Origin: Branchinecta lynchi
Lineage: Eukaryota > Arthropoda > Branchiopoda > Anostraca > Branchinectidae
NCBI GenBank assembly: GCA_023053575.1
Contig: JAKZAP010000001.1
Span: forward strand, 18,680,533 to 18,744,532
Direction of reading: 5' to 3'
DNA: 64,000 nt
In this document: positions 1 through 12,600 of the stretch, piece after piece
Layout of the letters: every line of letters starts with the position of its first letter
Numbering within the stretch: position 1 is the stretch's first letter
Translations under genes and position numbers: made by a program
Notes under the pieces: model-generated
What the model was told of the DNA's origin: nothing
What the model saw: only the letters and a program-made list of their open reading frames with translations
The model's database searches: none

Positions 1-700
1 CCCGATTTTGGGTTAGTTTCTTCCTCAGATCGACCGGTACGAAAAAACTATAACCGGTCGATTCGAGGAAAAAATCGGATCGAAATCATGGATCATTTTG
101 TCTGGGTCGATTTCAGTCTGGAAATTTCCGTACAGATAACTAATTCTGCTCCGTGGTTCCAATAGTCGAACACTTGTCTTTGCTTGCCGCCGGTACTTGT
201 TCTAAGTGAAGAGTGTTCTAGAAGCTGATTACAATCCATAATGTTCCACCAATTGACCGCGCACAACATTCTTATTCGGCATGAAGCATATGTAAATTTA
301 AAGGACACCTCGTGCGTATTCTGCCTTTTATCATTAGCTACTCTTTGAAATTATAAGCCCCTCGCCATTGATCCTTCTGAACCTACGAACTTTTAGCGCT
401 TTTTCGGAAAAGCCGAGTTTGCCTAAGCTTCAAGATCCGCCTATATCTCTTTTAGAAGTAAGTGTATGGGAAGTCTATTTTTTGAAGACTTTGTAGGCTA
501 ACAGGTCTACTTTGTGTTTCGAAACGGAAATTGATTACATGGTTTTTTATTCTTTCTGTTGAGTGGGGGCGACGGTATAGGAAGCTTTATTTTGTTTAGC
601 TTTCCACTTTTAACAACGGCACGTCTAGTTTTCAAGTAATTTGTGTCGAGCCTCCGCTTCGGAGAGCGGAAAGTTTGGGCAGGTTCGACAGGCGCCAACA
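1..700. repeat. Dispersed repeat related to 23,950-24,420
   Basis: Stretches such as CATTTCTAGTAAGAG(C/T)TGTGCTTTAA and the CGGAGAGC...ACAACAGG region recur at 23,950-24,420 in the same orientation, continuing to about 1,160 on the far side of the insert at 703-1,046. No gene is seen here. Confidence 0.55.
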
Positions 701-702
701 AT

Positions 703-1046
703 AGTTGCATTTCTGCTAATACCATGGTATCTGATACCACGGTCGAAAGGCGTTTTTGTTGTTATCCTGGTATCTGTCAGTTACCGTAGTGTCTGATTTT
801 CAGATACCACGGTCCGACCGTTGTAACTGACCGTGGCATCTGAAAAATTGTCATCTTCACCAGCAATAGAGCCTGGAATTTTCTCAAATTGACGCGAAAG
901 AAGTTTGGCAATTAGTGATGTGAGTGTAGATCAGTTTTTCATTTCACAATTTCGGCAATTGTCGTTTTCGCAAAGCAACCGTGGTATCTGATGTCACGAT
1001 ACTGCAAAAATGACTAATTGCAGATGCTATTTGCAAAAACGCAACT
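703..1046. mobile_element. Inverted-repeat DNA element, GTTGCGTTTTTGC family, copy 1
   Basis: Starts AGTTGCATTTCTGCTAATACC and ends GCAAAAACGCAACT, with internal copies of GATACCACGGT in both orientations. The related repeat at ~24,320 lacks this insert and looks like an unoccupied site. Confidence 0.65.
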
Positions 1047-1347
1047 AACAAAATCGCTAATTTCACGGGGCAAGGCTTGATAATTCCGAAAAGAATATTT
1101 TCAAACAATCTTTTCGTGAAAAGTTCATTTCTAGTAAGAGCTGTGCTTTAAGCCCAAACGCCTCTTGAGAACGAAATCGTACTGTCCATCGCTTGTCCTA
1201 TCGTCCTGCTTACCTGATCGTCACTGCTCAAGCATACGGTACTGCATCCCTGTGATCCTGCTGGCCCTCTCCTCTCTGGAATCATGAGCTGATCCAAGTT
1301 CAAAAGGAGGAGCTGGAGAAAAAAAAGAATATTAACGAAAGTAGAGG

Positions 1348-2265
1348 TTGAAAAGGGGAGATGGACAAGTCCTTCTCATTTCTCAGTTTTTGTATTCCCA
1401 CTTCATGACAACGTCATTTCACCAAAAACATTATAGTAAAGGATACCTTTTATCTTGGATAGCATATGCAGATGATTTACTCCTTCTGAGTAGATCGGTA
1501 AAATCCTTCCAAGGTAAAGTAAATTTTCTTGTTAAAGTTTTTTCTGAACACGGCCTTTTTTTTCGACCAGAAAAATGTCAGTTACTAGTTTTGGGCCTAG
1601 GCCGGATGATATAATAAATAATTTGGTTTCAATTTCTATTAATAATTCAATTTTAAAACAGTTAGATTTATTTCACTTACCCTGGGGTGCCGTATGGTCC
1701 CACACTTTCATTGTGCCGTGCTTCAGTTTCAAAAGCATTTTAGTGTAGGATTGCAGCAAGCTTTGGGGCAGTAATATCACTTCGCGATTATCTGTCGAAA
1801 ATTTGTTAATACTGTTACTCTTCCTCAGGCCCTTCTTATCTCTCCTTTACTTCCTTTTTTCACATCGAATAATTTCTCTCACATCAAAACTAGCTTCTTC
1901 AACTTTGCTAAATATCTTTGTCGGATATCAAAATCGAATTCTTTTATGATGGAGACTTATCGATTAAAAAACCCAATAGATATCATTCAAAAAAACATGC
2001 TAATTTTCTTTCTAAAATTCTTTGAATCCATCACAACTTCGCTGAGGCTGTAGCTGATAGTTGAGTTATAACGCATACGTTTTATTTGTTTCAATTTTTT
2101 TTTTTTTTTTGCCTGTTAATCTGTTGTATGCGATACGGCCTTGTTATGTCATAGTTGTCGTTTTATATTTTTGGCCAGTTATGTATGCGTTTACTATGTT
2201 TTTTACTCTCCGATTTCTGGAGGATATAAATGATTTGAACTGAATTGAATTGAATTGAACTAGGA
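1348..2265 (+). mobile_element. LINE fragment with reverse transcriptase YADD box
   Basis: An open stretch encodes SWIAYADDLLLLSRS then PEKCQLLVLG, the catalytic box and following motif of non-LTR reverse transcriptases. The frame is broken after 1,614. The 3' end has a CTCC...GGAG hairpin and a (GAATT)n tail at 2,238-2,262. Confidence 0.75.
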
Positions 2266-2794
2266 TTGGTTCTCCCAACCTTTAAACTTCTTAACAGGAA
2301 TGAACATTCGCAGTCGCATCCGGAATGTCGATTTGAGCAAGGGGTTAAAGAAAAAACTCCCGACTTTCAGATAGCTGAATCTGCAGTATTTTGCATTTTA
2401 GCGTATTAATCCTCCATCGGATTTTAAGTCTCCTGTCTCGAATAAAAATCTCCGAATTCGGTGATGCACGATTACTAAGCCCGATGTATGAGAGACTTTT
2501 TACAGTGTATTCACTTCCCAATTTTGCACAGATTCTATAGAACTTAGCTTGGTGCAAGCATCTGAGAGTTGATTCTCAAAAGGGTTGCTCACGATCTAAC
2601 AAAAACGGATCTGAGTCGGTATTGAACAACAGTGCACGTCGTCAGTCGCATTTTTCTGACATGGGCACGTCGCAGAGTTTTTTTTTACACCCTGAGACAC
2701 CTTGGGGACTATAATAGGAACAAAACCGGATGGTGGCTCGATCTATATGAATTTGGAGAAATAATCAAACTTACTGCAAAGAATAATAACACAT

Positions 2795-2925
2795 AAGATG
2801 GCACTTTACACAACGGACTTGTACCGTGACCAATAATGATACAAAAATAAAATACAAAAAAAATGTTTCTGGTTTATTGGTCACGGTACAAGTCCCTTGT
2901 GTAAAGTTCCATCTAAGTGTTATTA
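2795..2925. repeat. Inverted repeat (TTGGTCACGGTACAAGTCC arms)
   Basis: GGACTTGTACCGTGACCAATA at ~2,818 is answered by TATTGGTCACGGTACAAGTCC at ~2,876. One arm also precedes the SINE at 2,932 and recurs twice at 52.2-52.7 kb. Confidence 0.7.
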
Positions 2926-2931
2926 TTAATT

Positions 2932-3149
2932 CCCGTGACATGGGGATGTGAACTGGCTAGATGAATTTGCCTTCGGGCGGGATCGCTGTTCCTATGGCCG
3001 GCTTCTACCAGCTATTGTAGTGGTTTGCAAACTCTGTTCACAAACCCCTCGGTAGCTCAAACGGTAGAGCGCCTGCCTTGTAAGCAGAGGGTCATGGGTT
3101 CAAAGACCGGCTGAGAAGTATTTTTGTCTTACAGATCACTACTTATAAA
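2932..3149 (+). repeat. tRNA-derived SINE, family A, copy 1
   Basis: A ~110-bp unique head is followed by a tRNA-like body at 3,046-3,118 (A box TAGCTCAAACGG, anticodon loop CTTGTAA, B box GGTTCAAAGACC) and a 3' part TTTTTGTCTTACAGATCACTA. It shares all three parts with copies at 28,913 and 52,405. Confidence 0.75.
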
Positions 3150-3172
3150 ACTGCAAAGAAACATCAACCGAC

Positions 3173-3370
3173 CTTGTGGAATTCAACATCGGCACCGTCT
3201 GCGACACCTTGAAGCTCTCTGACATATTGAGGAAAAGACTGACTGAGCTGATTCAAACAAAGTTCGTAGGTACTCCTTCCTTCAGTAGACTCGTATGTAG
3301 GGAGCAAACTGTTCTGCAGCTCTTTGCTAAGATCGAGGAATTCTTGGATCATGTGCCGGAAGGTTTTCCC
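3173..3370 (-). CDS. Tan-like gene, exon 2
   Basis: 198 nt, residues 31-96. Acceptor TTCTTAG, donor AAG/GTCGGT, phase 0 on both sides. Carries the ELQGVADGADVEF block. Confidence 0.8.
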
Positions 3371-4151
3371 CTAAGAACGATGAAGTGCACATGTCAAAAC
3401 CGTCGGGAACAAACTTAAATACAAAACTCATTTTCATAAACTGAACTACGGAGCGCGACAACCATACTATAAGCCTACTGCTCTTCTCAGACTGCTCATG
3501 GTTGGGATACGCGATCAGATTTTTCTGCACGTCAATCATAAAGTTGAAAAATCTCGACTTTCACATACGGAACTGATGATGAAGCCAGCAAATCGTAACA
3601 GGATACCAGTACAGGAGCAGCCGATACTGAACTTCTGCAGGAAAAATAAAATTGGTTACCTTACTAGGAACTTCAAGAGACTAAGATCCGGAGGATCTGT
3701 TAAATGTCGGGGATGGCCCTTAGAACATCCAGTTTTGCTTGAGCAGTACCGGCCAAACGACTGCTTAAATTTTCTGGTGTTAGTTAATGATGGAACGGCA
3801 GAGTCCGGTAAGTCGATAGACGATTCGGTATCCTGTTTGTTTGTCTGATTCGTAGATTTGCCTTTTTTCGAGGTAATGGCTCAATGCAGAAACATATCTC
3901 CTTGGTTTCCACAATACATGCCGGCTGTTAGGACTATTTCATTTTTGCATTCCCAACTTCCGGTGTTAGACGTCCAGGAATTCTGTGCAACATAGAAAGG
4001 CTATGAACGATAACTTAAAACACAGAACTAATGAAAAATGAAAAACCTCGCAAAATCTTACAACATCGTATCCCACTTCGTAGTGCGTTCCAGCAGTATA
4101 GATCACAGGAATATTATTCCTCCTTTTTTCATGGCCGTCACAGGAAACCAT
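3173..4151 (-). CDS. Tan-like / penicillin acyltransferase-family Ntn hydrolase, 5' part only
   Basis: Two exons (4151-4062 and 3370-3173) join in phase 0 and give 96 residues. The ATG at 4151 has a strong context (ACAATGG). The first exon ends in the motif IPVIYTAGTHYEVGYDV and the second starts GKTFRHMIQEFL and ends FPQYVRELQGVADGADVEF. This order (VPVxYxxGxHYxVGxxxG, then FPQYxxELxGxAxGAxVxF) is the N-terminal signature of the acyl-CoA:6-aminopenicillanic-acid acyltransferase (peptidase C45) family, which includes insect Tan (N-beta-alanyl-dopamine hydrolase). Family members are made as a precursor that cleaves itself before a catalytic Cys. That Cys exon (expected after LFLLHxD) is not found between 1 and 3172, so it probably lies beyond the left edge. 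Substrate cannot be inferred. The gene is on the same strand as the carboxypeptidase upstream. No signal peptide is visible at this start. Confidence 0.8.
4062..4151 (-). CDS. Tan-like gene, exon 1
   Basis: 90 nt, residues 1-30, starting MVSCDGHEKRR. Donor GTAAGA follows the codons YDV, phase 0. Confidence 0.75.
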
Positions 4152-4329
4152 TGTCTTCGCGCAGAAAAATATGCAATAGTCAGCGTTCAATACTGTCCTG
4201 AAACTAGAGCAAACTTTTCGAATTCCTCCCAAAACTATTAATTGGGTTAACGGTAAAAGAAGCCTCAAAAGTAATCCCTACACAGTACCAAACTGTTTGG
4301 TTCCTAGAGACAAAGCTAAAAGAAAATAA

Positions 4330-4745
4330 TCAAATCTTTCAAGCGGAGAAAGTATAACCCCTCGCACTATTTACTATTCAACTTACAGTATTTGAAAATA
4401 TTTGAATACTTTAAAACTAGGCTTGCTTTCAACAAATAACCCACGGTTTTGGCTGCTTTAAGCCTTTTCCGAGACCCGTTGACTTACAGCGAACAAATTT
4501 ACAAAACCACTTTTTCAGATGGAAAAACTTCTCGCAGACAACCGTTGACAGTGTGATACACATCGAAGGTAGCAAAACACGGCAAGTGAGAAAATCAGCG
4601 TGGTTTTGTTGGAGGGGTTAGAATGTATCATACGAAATTGGGGTCTCCGGGTTTAATAATATGCGGAATGATTATGGAAGTAGGTTGCGTTGGTATTGTA
4701 GGTAAGGTAAGAGAGGTCCTTTAAAGAAGCTTCCACATTGAATCC
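4330..4745. repeat. Dispersed repeat shared with 61,000-61,350 (inverted)
   Basis: Blocks such as CGAGACCCGTTGACTTAC, AAACCACG...CAAGTGAGAAAATC and AGTTGAATA(G/C)TAAATAGTG occur here and, in reverse orientation, at 61,000-61,350. A shorter relative is at 21,400-21,540. Confidence 0.65.
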
Positions 4746-4987
4746 TGACCTCTTTATAAATATGTCGGTTACAGGGCTCGGAAAGGGATCGCTTACTCAT
4801 TTCATTCACTATTTTCCTTACGGAAAAGCTAAAACCTTCTGACTTGCTCAGACAGAAGTGACGAAAATACAGCCAGGAATCCCTATCATAGACGAAATCA
4901 ATCCCGGCTGTGTGCACGCAACTCTTAACAACTCAGGCTTCACAGGAAAAACACTGTCTGAACAGTAGACTATATCCACCGGGAAAA

Positions 4988-5125
4988 AAATCTTGCAGGA
5001 TTTGCTACTGGGATTAATCTTGTCTTTATCAAGATAGGACTATCTCTAATTCGGATTAATCTTATCCAGTAGAGATAAGATTAATCCCAGTAGTAAATCC
5101 TGCAGTTAACTTTAATCCGCCAGAG
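4988..5125. mobile_element. Palindromic MITE, CACTGTAAAA family, copy 1
   Basis: Contains inverted copies of GCTACTGGGATTAATCTT. The same fold-back unit is at 18,033, 18,450 and 53,018. Confidence 0.65.
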
Positions 5126-5129
5126 TTAC

Positions 5130-6550
5130 TGTTTTTGTTTTGTTTTTTTCGGCAATGAATGAGGTACGTAAATCAACAACAACCAACAAGAGATAGCATT
5201 AAAGACTTAGTTCGTCTTTTAATATAAATTACGACAATAAATAAAGCTACGAACAAAACAAAAACGCCATTCACACTTTCAATTGTCACTCATGTCTGCA
5301 TTGGTTTTAAGTGCACCATTTGCAACGTATAAAGTGCAGCTATGTTGTTCCTAGTTGATGTTGCTATTCCAAAGTCTGAATTAACCCACAGGCGACAACA
5401 GCAACACTCACTTAACAGTAGTAACGAGGAACCACCCATCTCAATGTGAAAACAACATTTCCATGTTGCTAAGTTTATTCGATGTCGATTATCCGAAGAA
5501 GCTGAACAAACGCTGAAAAGCATTAGAGCTGGGCCTTTCCGTCGGCCGGATACTCGAGAATTTCTGATTGTTTCCAGATGGCAGTTGCTGTAATAAAAGA
5601 AAGAATGTTTAGTATGTTTCTCCGCCGGGTGATCCAGGGCTTTTGCATTTTCGCTTTCGCCAGACGACCGAAGACAACACTTGCTTTCACTTATCTGGTG
5701 GCAACCATCAACATGCCCGGAACTAGGTAGTGGGTGTCCCAGCGCTACCGTCTTCCACCGCTACCCAGGAAATCTCAATTCACCAAAAGAATTAGTTGGG
5801 TCATCGGGTGGGGTCAAATATTTCGGTATGTAGACCGCTAGCATGTGTTCACCACCTACCAGACAGAACCCGTTTGTACAGATAGCGGAGGTAGCTTGTG
5901 CAGACAGTTTCAAGCCTTTAAGTCTCAAGTTCAAATCTTTAAATGCGAAGAGGGTGGTTATCGCCACCGACACTATTTCCACTTTAATCCTAGTTAAGAC
6001 GAAGGCAGAGCTTAATGCTTCAAAGTTGGAGGCGACTAACAATTTAATATTTTTTTAACGATTATATATTTCAACTAACGGACAAATTAAAAACAAACAA
6101 ACTGTACAACTTGGGTAAACATGAAACCGGAACTATTCGATTTTTTTTAATGAGAAATCACCGCAAAAATACTTATCTTCAAGACTTTCCTTCTTGATAC
6201 ATCGTTTTAACTACCACCCCATCAAAATATTAGGTCTTATATCTGAACCAATTTATGCTCTTAGTGACACGAAATTTCCTAGGTGGCGGTGAACAGACTT
6301 TTCGCATTTAAAAACTCGGATCTGAAAGTATCTGTACCAGCTAACTGCGCTACTTGCATTAATGAATTCTGATCTGGTAGGCTGTGAACATGGTAGCGGA
6401 CGACCGCTGCAGCTGTGAAACTCTGTTACAGGAGCTGCAGCCCTCATCGCAGTAGCTGTGGAACGCTGTTACTGGAATACTTTATATGATGTCCAGAAAA
6501 CGCCAGTGATCCTCAGGAAGAACGAGAAAACGACTCAACAACTCAAATCC
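5130..6550. other. Region between Tan-like and carboxypeptidase genes
   Basis: No recognisable coding signal. A 71-codon plus-strand ORF at 5,843-6,058 has no family motif. The 3' untranslated region of the carboxypeptidase should lie in its right part. Confidence 0.4.
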
Positions 6551-6554
6551 TGTG

Positions 6555-6665
6555 TCAGTCAATCACGGCGATCGCTGGGGACAGCTGTGGTGCCGCTTCC
6601 GGCTCTTCTGCTAGGTACTCGGCGATTTTGCATCGGCAGTCATCAAGAGTATTGAATCCGCCCAT
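6555..6665 (-). CDS. Carboxypeptidase exon 11, tentative C-terminal exon
   Basis: After acceptor CTTCAG, 36 codons ([18 protein letters not shown]...) reach a TGA in the phase required by exon 10. It has no family motif. A diverged copy of this stretch lies at about 34,495-34,710 and is not open in frame, so it may be a repeat rather than an exon. Confidence 0.35.
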   Translation of the reverse strand: MGGFNTLDDCRCKIAEYLAEEPEAAPQLSPAIAVID

Positions 6666-9600
6666 CTGAAGTACCAAGACTTCATGACGGAAACATTGTT
6701 ACTAAAAGTATGAAAGATGATTGCACTTACGGCGAGATCTCTCTGGAGAGTAACGTTCAACAGCTGCGGAACGCCTTCTTGAACTACGAAGGGAATTTCA
6801 CTAGGGACGTATCCTTCCTTGTAAGCCTATGATAGAATATGATTTAAGTATTAAAATGCACATCCTTGCAAGACCGATCTGTAAGGGTTGAAACAAAAAA
6901 CAAGAGTTGTCTACCTTTGATGACTACCATGATTTCTAACTTCTATGATTTCTAGATCATAGAACTGGGACCAGTACTGTCGCCAGGAAACCACCTTTCT
7001 TTCACAAATTGATCACGAGGCAGGTTCTAGTGAGGAGTCACCAGGAGATGGCGAGAAAAAATCCTTGTAGACAAAACATCAGTCAATAGTGAGTAAAGAC
7101 CAGAGGCTAGTAGGGGCATCTTTCGCGCCTCCCATAACATGGAAGGTTCTAGAAGAGCAAAACGTGTACGCGTTGGGGTGGGGTTGGAACAAACGCCCTA
7201 AAACATTGCTTACCTCTAGGACATACTCTCCGGGTAGTAGCATCCTCCAGTACTCGCCTAGCTTGGTTGTCATCATACCAACGTCACGGTTGGACACCTG
7301 TAACAAAAAACATCAAGCATCGCCAACTCGGAAAAATGAATTTTGTCAAATGGCAGAGTAGGACAGAGGAAAGTGAGAAATGAATTCAAAACTGAGATGG
7401 CATTTCGAAGAATTTAGGGAAAAACTCATGCAGGCGACGGACGGAGTCCAACAGTGAAGCCCCATGGTTTCGCTAGTGAATAACAAACCCGAGGCTAAAC
7501 TACGTGATAGAACAATTGTCAGAGTTGGCTAAGCTAGAGGCGTTTTTCCATGTGCCCACAAACAGTTTGTGGGTCGACTGTGGCTCGAAAACAGTGTTTC
7601 CACGGTCCTTCGTCGGTCCACAAGTGTGTTTCCGCGACCAACAGGGTTTTCGTGGCTCGCTTTGTGGCTCAATTTCGACAAAAAACTGGCGAGGTGATTG
7701 TCGATTTTGTGGCTCGATTCTGGCGGGAAATTCAAATTAAGCAGCAAAATAGTGTCTAAACAATAAAATTAACTACTTTTTCAAGCCTATAGACTTCAAA
7801 CTGAGGATGCTTTTTGTACAGAAGGAAATAGGAAATAAGGAAATAAGCCAGGAGTTCTATTTATTGAGATTTTACATGAATTTTATTTTTATCTTCAGAT
7901 ATTTGATATTAGCCAAAAAATAAACAAAATGGTGTTCCCGCGAGTTTCAACTTGTGGCTCGACTGTGTGGAACACAATCGTGTTTCCGCGACAGAGACTC
8001 AGAAGTGTGTGGCCCACAACTGTGTCGCGGAAAAACGCCTTAGGTAAAAATGGTTGTGAGTACGACCAGAAGGCAACAGTTCTTCAAGTAGATGCGTATG
8101 AAAACCCTTCAAATTACATCATTTCTGCGATGTCGTTTTCAATATCGACTTCAGAGCCGATCCCAGGTGTTTCCTTTACACTTTAATACCCTGGCCGTAC
8201 CGTTAAAAAGAAGCTGGATTATTTTTCTTTATCAATGGTTACACATAAAAGCAAAACATAATAGTACCTTGACTGAGGCTTTTTCAATTGGCTGTCCGCT
8301 GATGTCTCGAACAAATCCAAGAACACCACGATGTGCTTCACCCAAGTATCTTAGAAGAGCCTAAAAAACAATGATTTTGCTGGAACTCTTCGCTATAACA
8401 AATACACATTCACAGAACGTAAAACTAGGCTACCATGTGCAGTTTCTGGTGCAGATTCAGGTTCTTTAATTTCGAAAATACTTCGTGACAATATATTTTG
8501 ATCCCTGGGGCCGGCAGGGATACTAGCTCGTTAGCTCGGCCCCGTGGGATCTACAAACGCCGGTGACGGGATTGGTCAGTAAGGTAATCAGCACTAGCCT
8601 TCTAACTGGCATTGCTGATCACCAATTCTCTGTCCTCAGCCTGGAAGTGCAATGGGCGGTTGGGGGCAAGCCTTCTTGGTGCTTCCGCACACCTTTCCTG
8701 TTACCTTCCCCAGATTTCTCCAGGTATTCGTTTGAAGCTGCGATCGACTAAAAAGAGGCAAAGCAAAGCATGGCACGGCGAAGGAGGCACGAGTTATAAA
8801 AAGAGATTAGCAAGTAGTAGAAGTAGACAAGCAAGTGAGAGTTCGTAACTCCAGAGACTAAAGGAGCACCTTCTGCGCTCCTTTTATACTATTCCGTTCT
8901 GGTGTCACTCATGTTCTGCGAAAGAAGGAGATTCAAAAGATGAGATCATGTTATTTTAAATATGCAAAGCACCTAGTCCACTTGTCGAAATTATGCCATA
9001 ACCATACATTGACGGAGAAGTTCAAATGTTTTTTCGTCGCTATCCAAAATCATTGACCACAGAGCCCAACAAGCGCACGACCTTCTCCACTACTTCCTGT
9101 CCGAAGACTGAAAATTAAGTGTCTTTTTCTGTGTGTTTAAGTGTTTTATTTATTTTCTTCGTTTACTCCGCTTTTCCAAAATGGCGGGTTACAAATAAAT
9201 CAGCTACTTACTTACTTACTTAAAAGAAGGCACGCTAGAACATTGTTCCTGCCCCTCACTCTGAAGACTGAAGGGACATTTTATTTTTCGTGCCTCTTTT
9301 TAGTACTCGTGACTCCTACACTATGTCGTGTCCTACCGTGCCTCTATTTAGTCGATCCCTTTGAAGCTTGGTGGACTTTGGCTATGACGTAGTACATTTG
9401 TCCAATTTTTCACATCGGAGAATTTTGGGTCGAAATCGAGATGATACGACATGCCGAACAAATACCTATACTTCCTTTACCTACATATCACTCAACCAAA
9501 ATTCTAGAAAAAGCGGAAACTTTCCAAATCAGAAACGACTTCGGGGTATCTTTTATGATGTAAAATCAGGAATGCAACCCCTGGGTGTCGATGCAGGGAA

Positions 9601-12600
9601 AAAATATGCAAACCCAATGTGTTTACTCCATTTATCTGCAGATCTCAGCATTGCTAAAACGACGCTTCGTAGTTTGTATCTACCAGATCAGTAGCTTAAA
9701 TTTGCCACGACCAGACGATCACCGCTAATTTATCAGTTTAGCCACTTGATTATTAATGGACAATGCAGCTAAAAGGCATGTTGATAGATCCCTCCGATTC
9801 ATTTTTCCATCTATAGGCTAAGTGACAGGTTCAGGTTCTTTAATTTAAAATAACAAAAACAATGTAAATGGATCACTGAGAACCGGCAGGGATGCACGCT
9901 CGTTAGCCCGGCCCCATTAAATAAGAACATATTAATAGTAACAGTATTCTTGTTAGAATTTGACGAAAACCGGGAAGATTGCCTATTATACTGAGAAAAT
10001 TTCTAGATCAAGGTTTCCACAGTGCCGAAAGAGAGGCAGAACGACGCGATGAATATATATATATATTTTCACCGCTTTCGCGGCATGCCATCAATAATTC
10101 GACAGTTCTCGGCGGAACACCAGAAATTCAAAGAAAAAGACCAGTTTCTCATACAAACGGGAACAACGTCCATACTTTGCCCCTGTTTGGGATCCCGTCG
10201 ATACCTTTGATCTTATTTTTTACAGTATTTGGCTGCCAGGATAGTGATTTGCTTGATTTTTACTGACTCACGCACTCAACCAATAAGATGTGTCCTAACC
10301 GCGAAGAAAGCTGCTGGCAGCTGTTGCTTCGCCAAGAACTCCCGTTGTTTTACAGTGACGAAGCAGTTAAGAAAATACAAATAAAAAGTGAAATTCATCT
10401 AAATGATTGACTTACTCTCTGATTATCCTCCCAGAAGATTTCTAGCTCGTTCCCAGCCGGGTATTTGCAGCAAGACAGCTCCATGGTTACTTCTAAGCAT
10501 CCGTGCCAGATGTAGTTGTAGTCCTGCATTCCGCCTAGTAAAGAGATTAACTCGATGATGAAAAAAAAAAAAAAAAAAAAATATGGAAAACGGAGAAAAA
10601 TGACGGTAAACAGTACGTAAAAGCTAGAACTTTTAGAGGTGGTAATGTCGTCATTTAGCGGAATTGTGCATTCTTCTTGATTAGTTTAATTGCGGCACGT
10701 TCGACGCGTCCAGTCAGCCCGAAGGGGAAGATGCCCGGGCAACGGTCTGTCTGAGAGACGATTGGTGACTGTTCTTGGATGCCGTAAGTGCCTCTTTCGG
10801 TGTAGGGGGAACTAAGGTTTAAGCTCTAAGGTCTAATCAACATGCTTACAGAGAAAAAAAAAGCAGGGTGACGCCAGTCGTACACAAATCCTCATACCTT
10901 GGGCTCAGTGGTTAAACGTTATAGAATGCCCACGCGGAAGAGCATAATGCCTGAACGTTGCAGCACGGTACCCTAGAGCAACGAGACAGTACCGTGCACC
11001 GTGTACCCTCTTGAAAATCTGTTTATAAGGATTTGCAAATTGCACATTTTCATGGGGGTACTTTCCGTATCTCCATGCCACTGTGCTCATACATTGGGGT
11101 ACACTCTAATGTCGGTCGACTTTGCCGGAAAGTTGAGGATTTTTGTATGACTATGACTAGTATGAACAAGAACAAGTAAGCAATAGAATCTCCGTTTTCC
11201 GATCTCCGTGATATGACCATGCGGAATCGAACCGATGCCCTGGCCAGATGCAAACGTGCGGAGGAGCTACACGGAACATCACAATTCGTTACCTAAACAA
11301 AATCATCGCAGTAGAGTCTCAGAGAAGAAAAGTTGAGAGTAAGCAAGCTATTGGTTGTTAACATTGTGACGTTCAACATGGCGCTCTGCAGAGGCGGTCC
11401 ATTACGCCTGCTACGGTCTTTTCCTCTCAATTCGCAGCGGCTAAGAGGGAAGTAGACGGCGGCAACTTAAAACTCAGCAAGTAACTCTGGCTCTGCTCCG
11501 TTTTGTAGGGGTATCCATAGTCGGTGCATGATACTCGGTACATGGAACCAAAGACGGAGGTTCTATTGGCTTATGTGTTCTTGGTATGACTAGGTGACAT
11601 AGACACACATACGAGGTCCAGATAATAATCGACTCTCCAAGGATTGCTGGCCCAGTCACCGGTGTATTATAAATAGCCTAGTAAAAAAAAAAAAAAAAAA
11701 AAATAGAAAACCGTGATTTTCGGTTTTTTTTTCTTGATCAGCTAATTATCCCTCTAGGATGATGTGCGAGGGATAAATATAAAGTTTTGTGGAAAATTTT
11801 ATCCAAAGTGGTCAAACGTATAATGGATTTTTCGAGTGGGCCGTTTTCTGGGTGAAAGCTTCTGCGCTTTCCCAGACGGATGGTGAATTGTAAATATACA
11901 CAGAGCTCAAAATTGTAAATAATCACAGATTTGTAAATATACATCTTTAACACGCACATTTTATCTTTGGTTATTTTATTTTTATCTGCATCCGCACCGT
12001 TTTCTTCTGGTTTTTAGTTACATCTCGTCTTATTGTCTGTTGGTTCCGCATCGTTCTCCTGTTGTGATTGTGGTGGATTTTATGATTTAGTTTTGTTTTG
12101 TTTTTCGCTGAGGACGGTTTGCCGGAAGTGCAACCGAAGTATCCGAATTTATATTTATCCCTCGCACATCATCCTAGAGGGATAATTAGCTGATCAAGAA
12201 AAAACCCGAAAATCACGTTTTTCTATTTTTTTCGTAATGAATGGTCAGCTTGGCTTCAAACCTTATAAAATAATAAGGTGAATTCGGTAATTTTCTCTCT
12301 TACCGGTCAAGTAGTACCATTCTGCCCCATTGGTCGTTCCATTCTTGAAACCCTTATTTCCACTACATGACTCGCCAAGATGCATCGTCCGATGGTTAAA
12401 GCTGTAAACTTGAGCGATCTGCTTGAAGACGTCATCATCAGGTGTTAAAGACGCCGTGTAGCCGCTGAAAGCTTCCAGAGCTAAAATGAACCACTCTATA
12501 CGAAAGGGAGGAAAGGGAACAACGCAGACTCAAGAGACTTTCGGAGCTTAAAGTTCAACTGAAAAGCCAACTTATTTTTGTGTCATTTAACTGAATACAG

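Noticed and set aside
3046..3118. A tRNA-Thr-like gene
   Set aside because: The same tRNA-like body sits between identical head and tail sequences at two other loci, the acceptor stem is weak and the B box is off consensus; it is part of a SINE.
4672..4917. 81-codon minus-strand ORF above the Tan-like gene
   Set aside because: It begins in a dispersed repeat and has no splice or family signal linking it to the gene.
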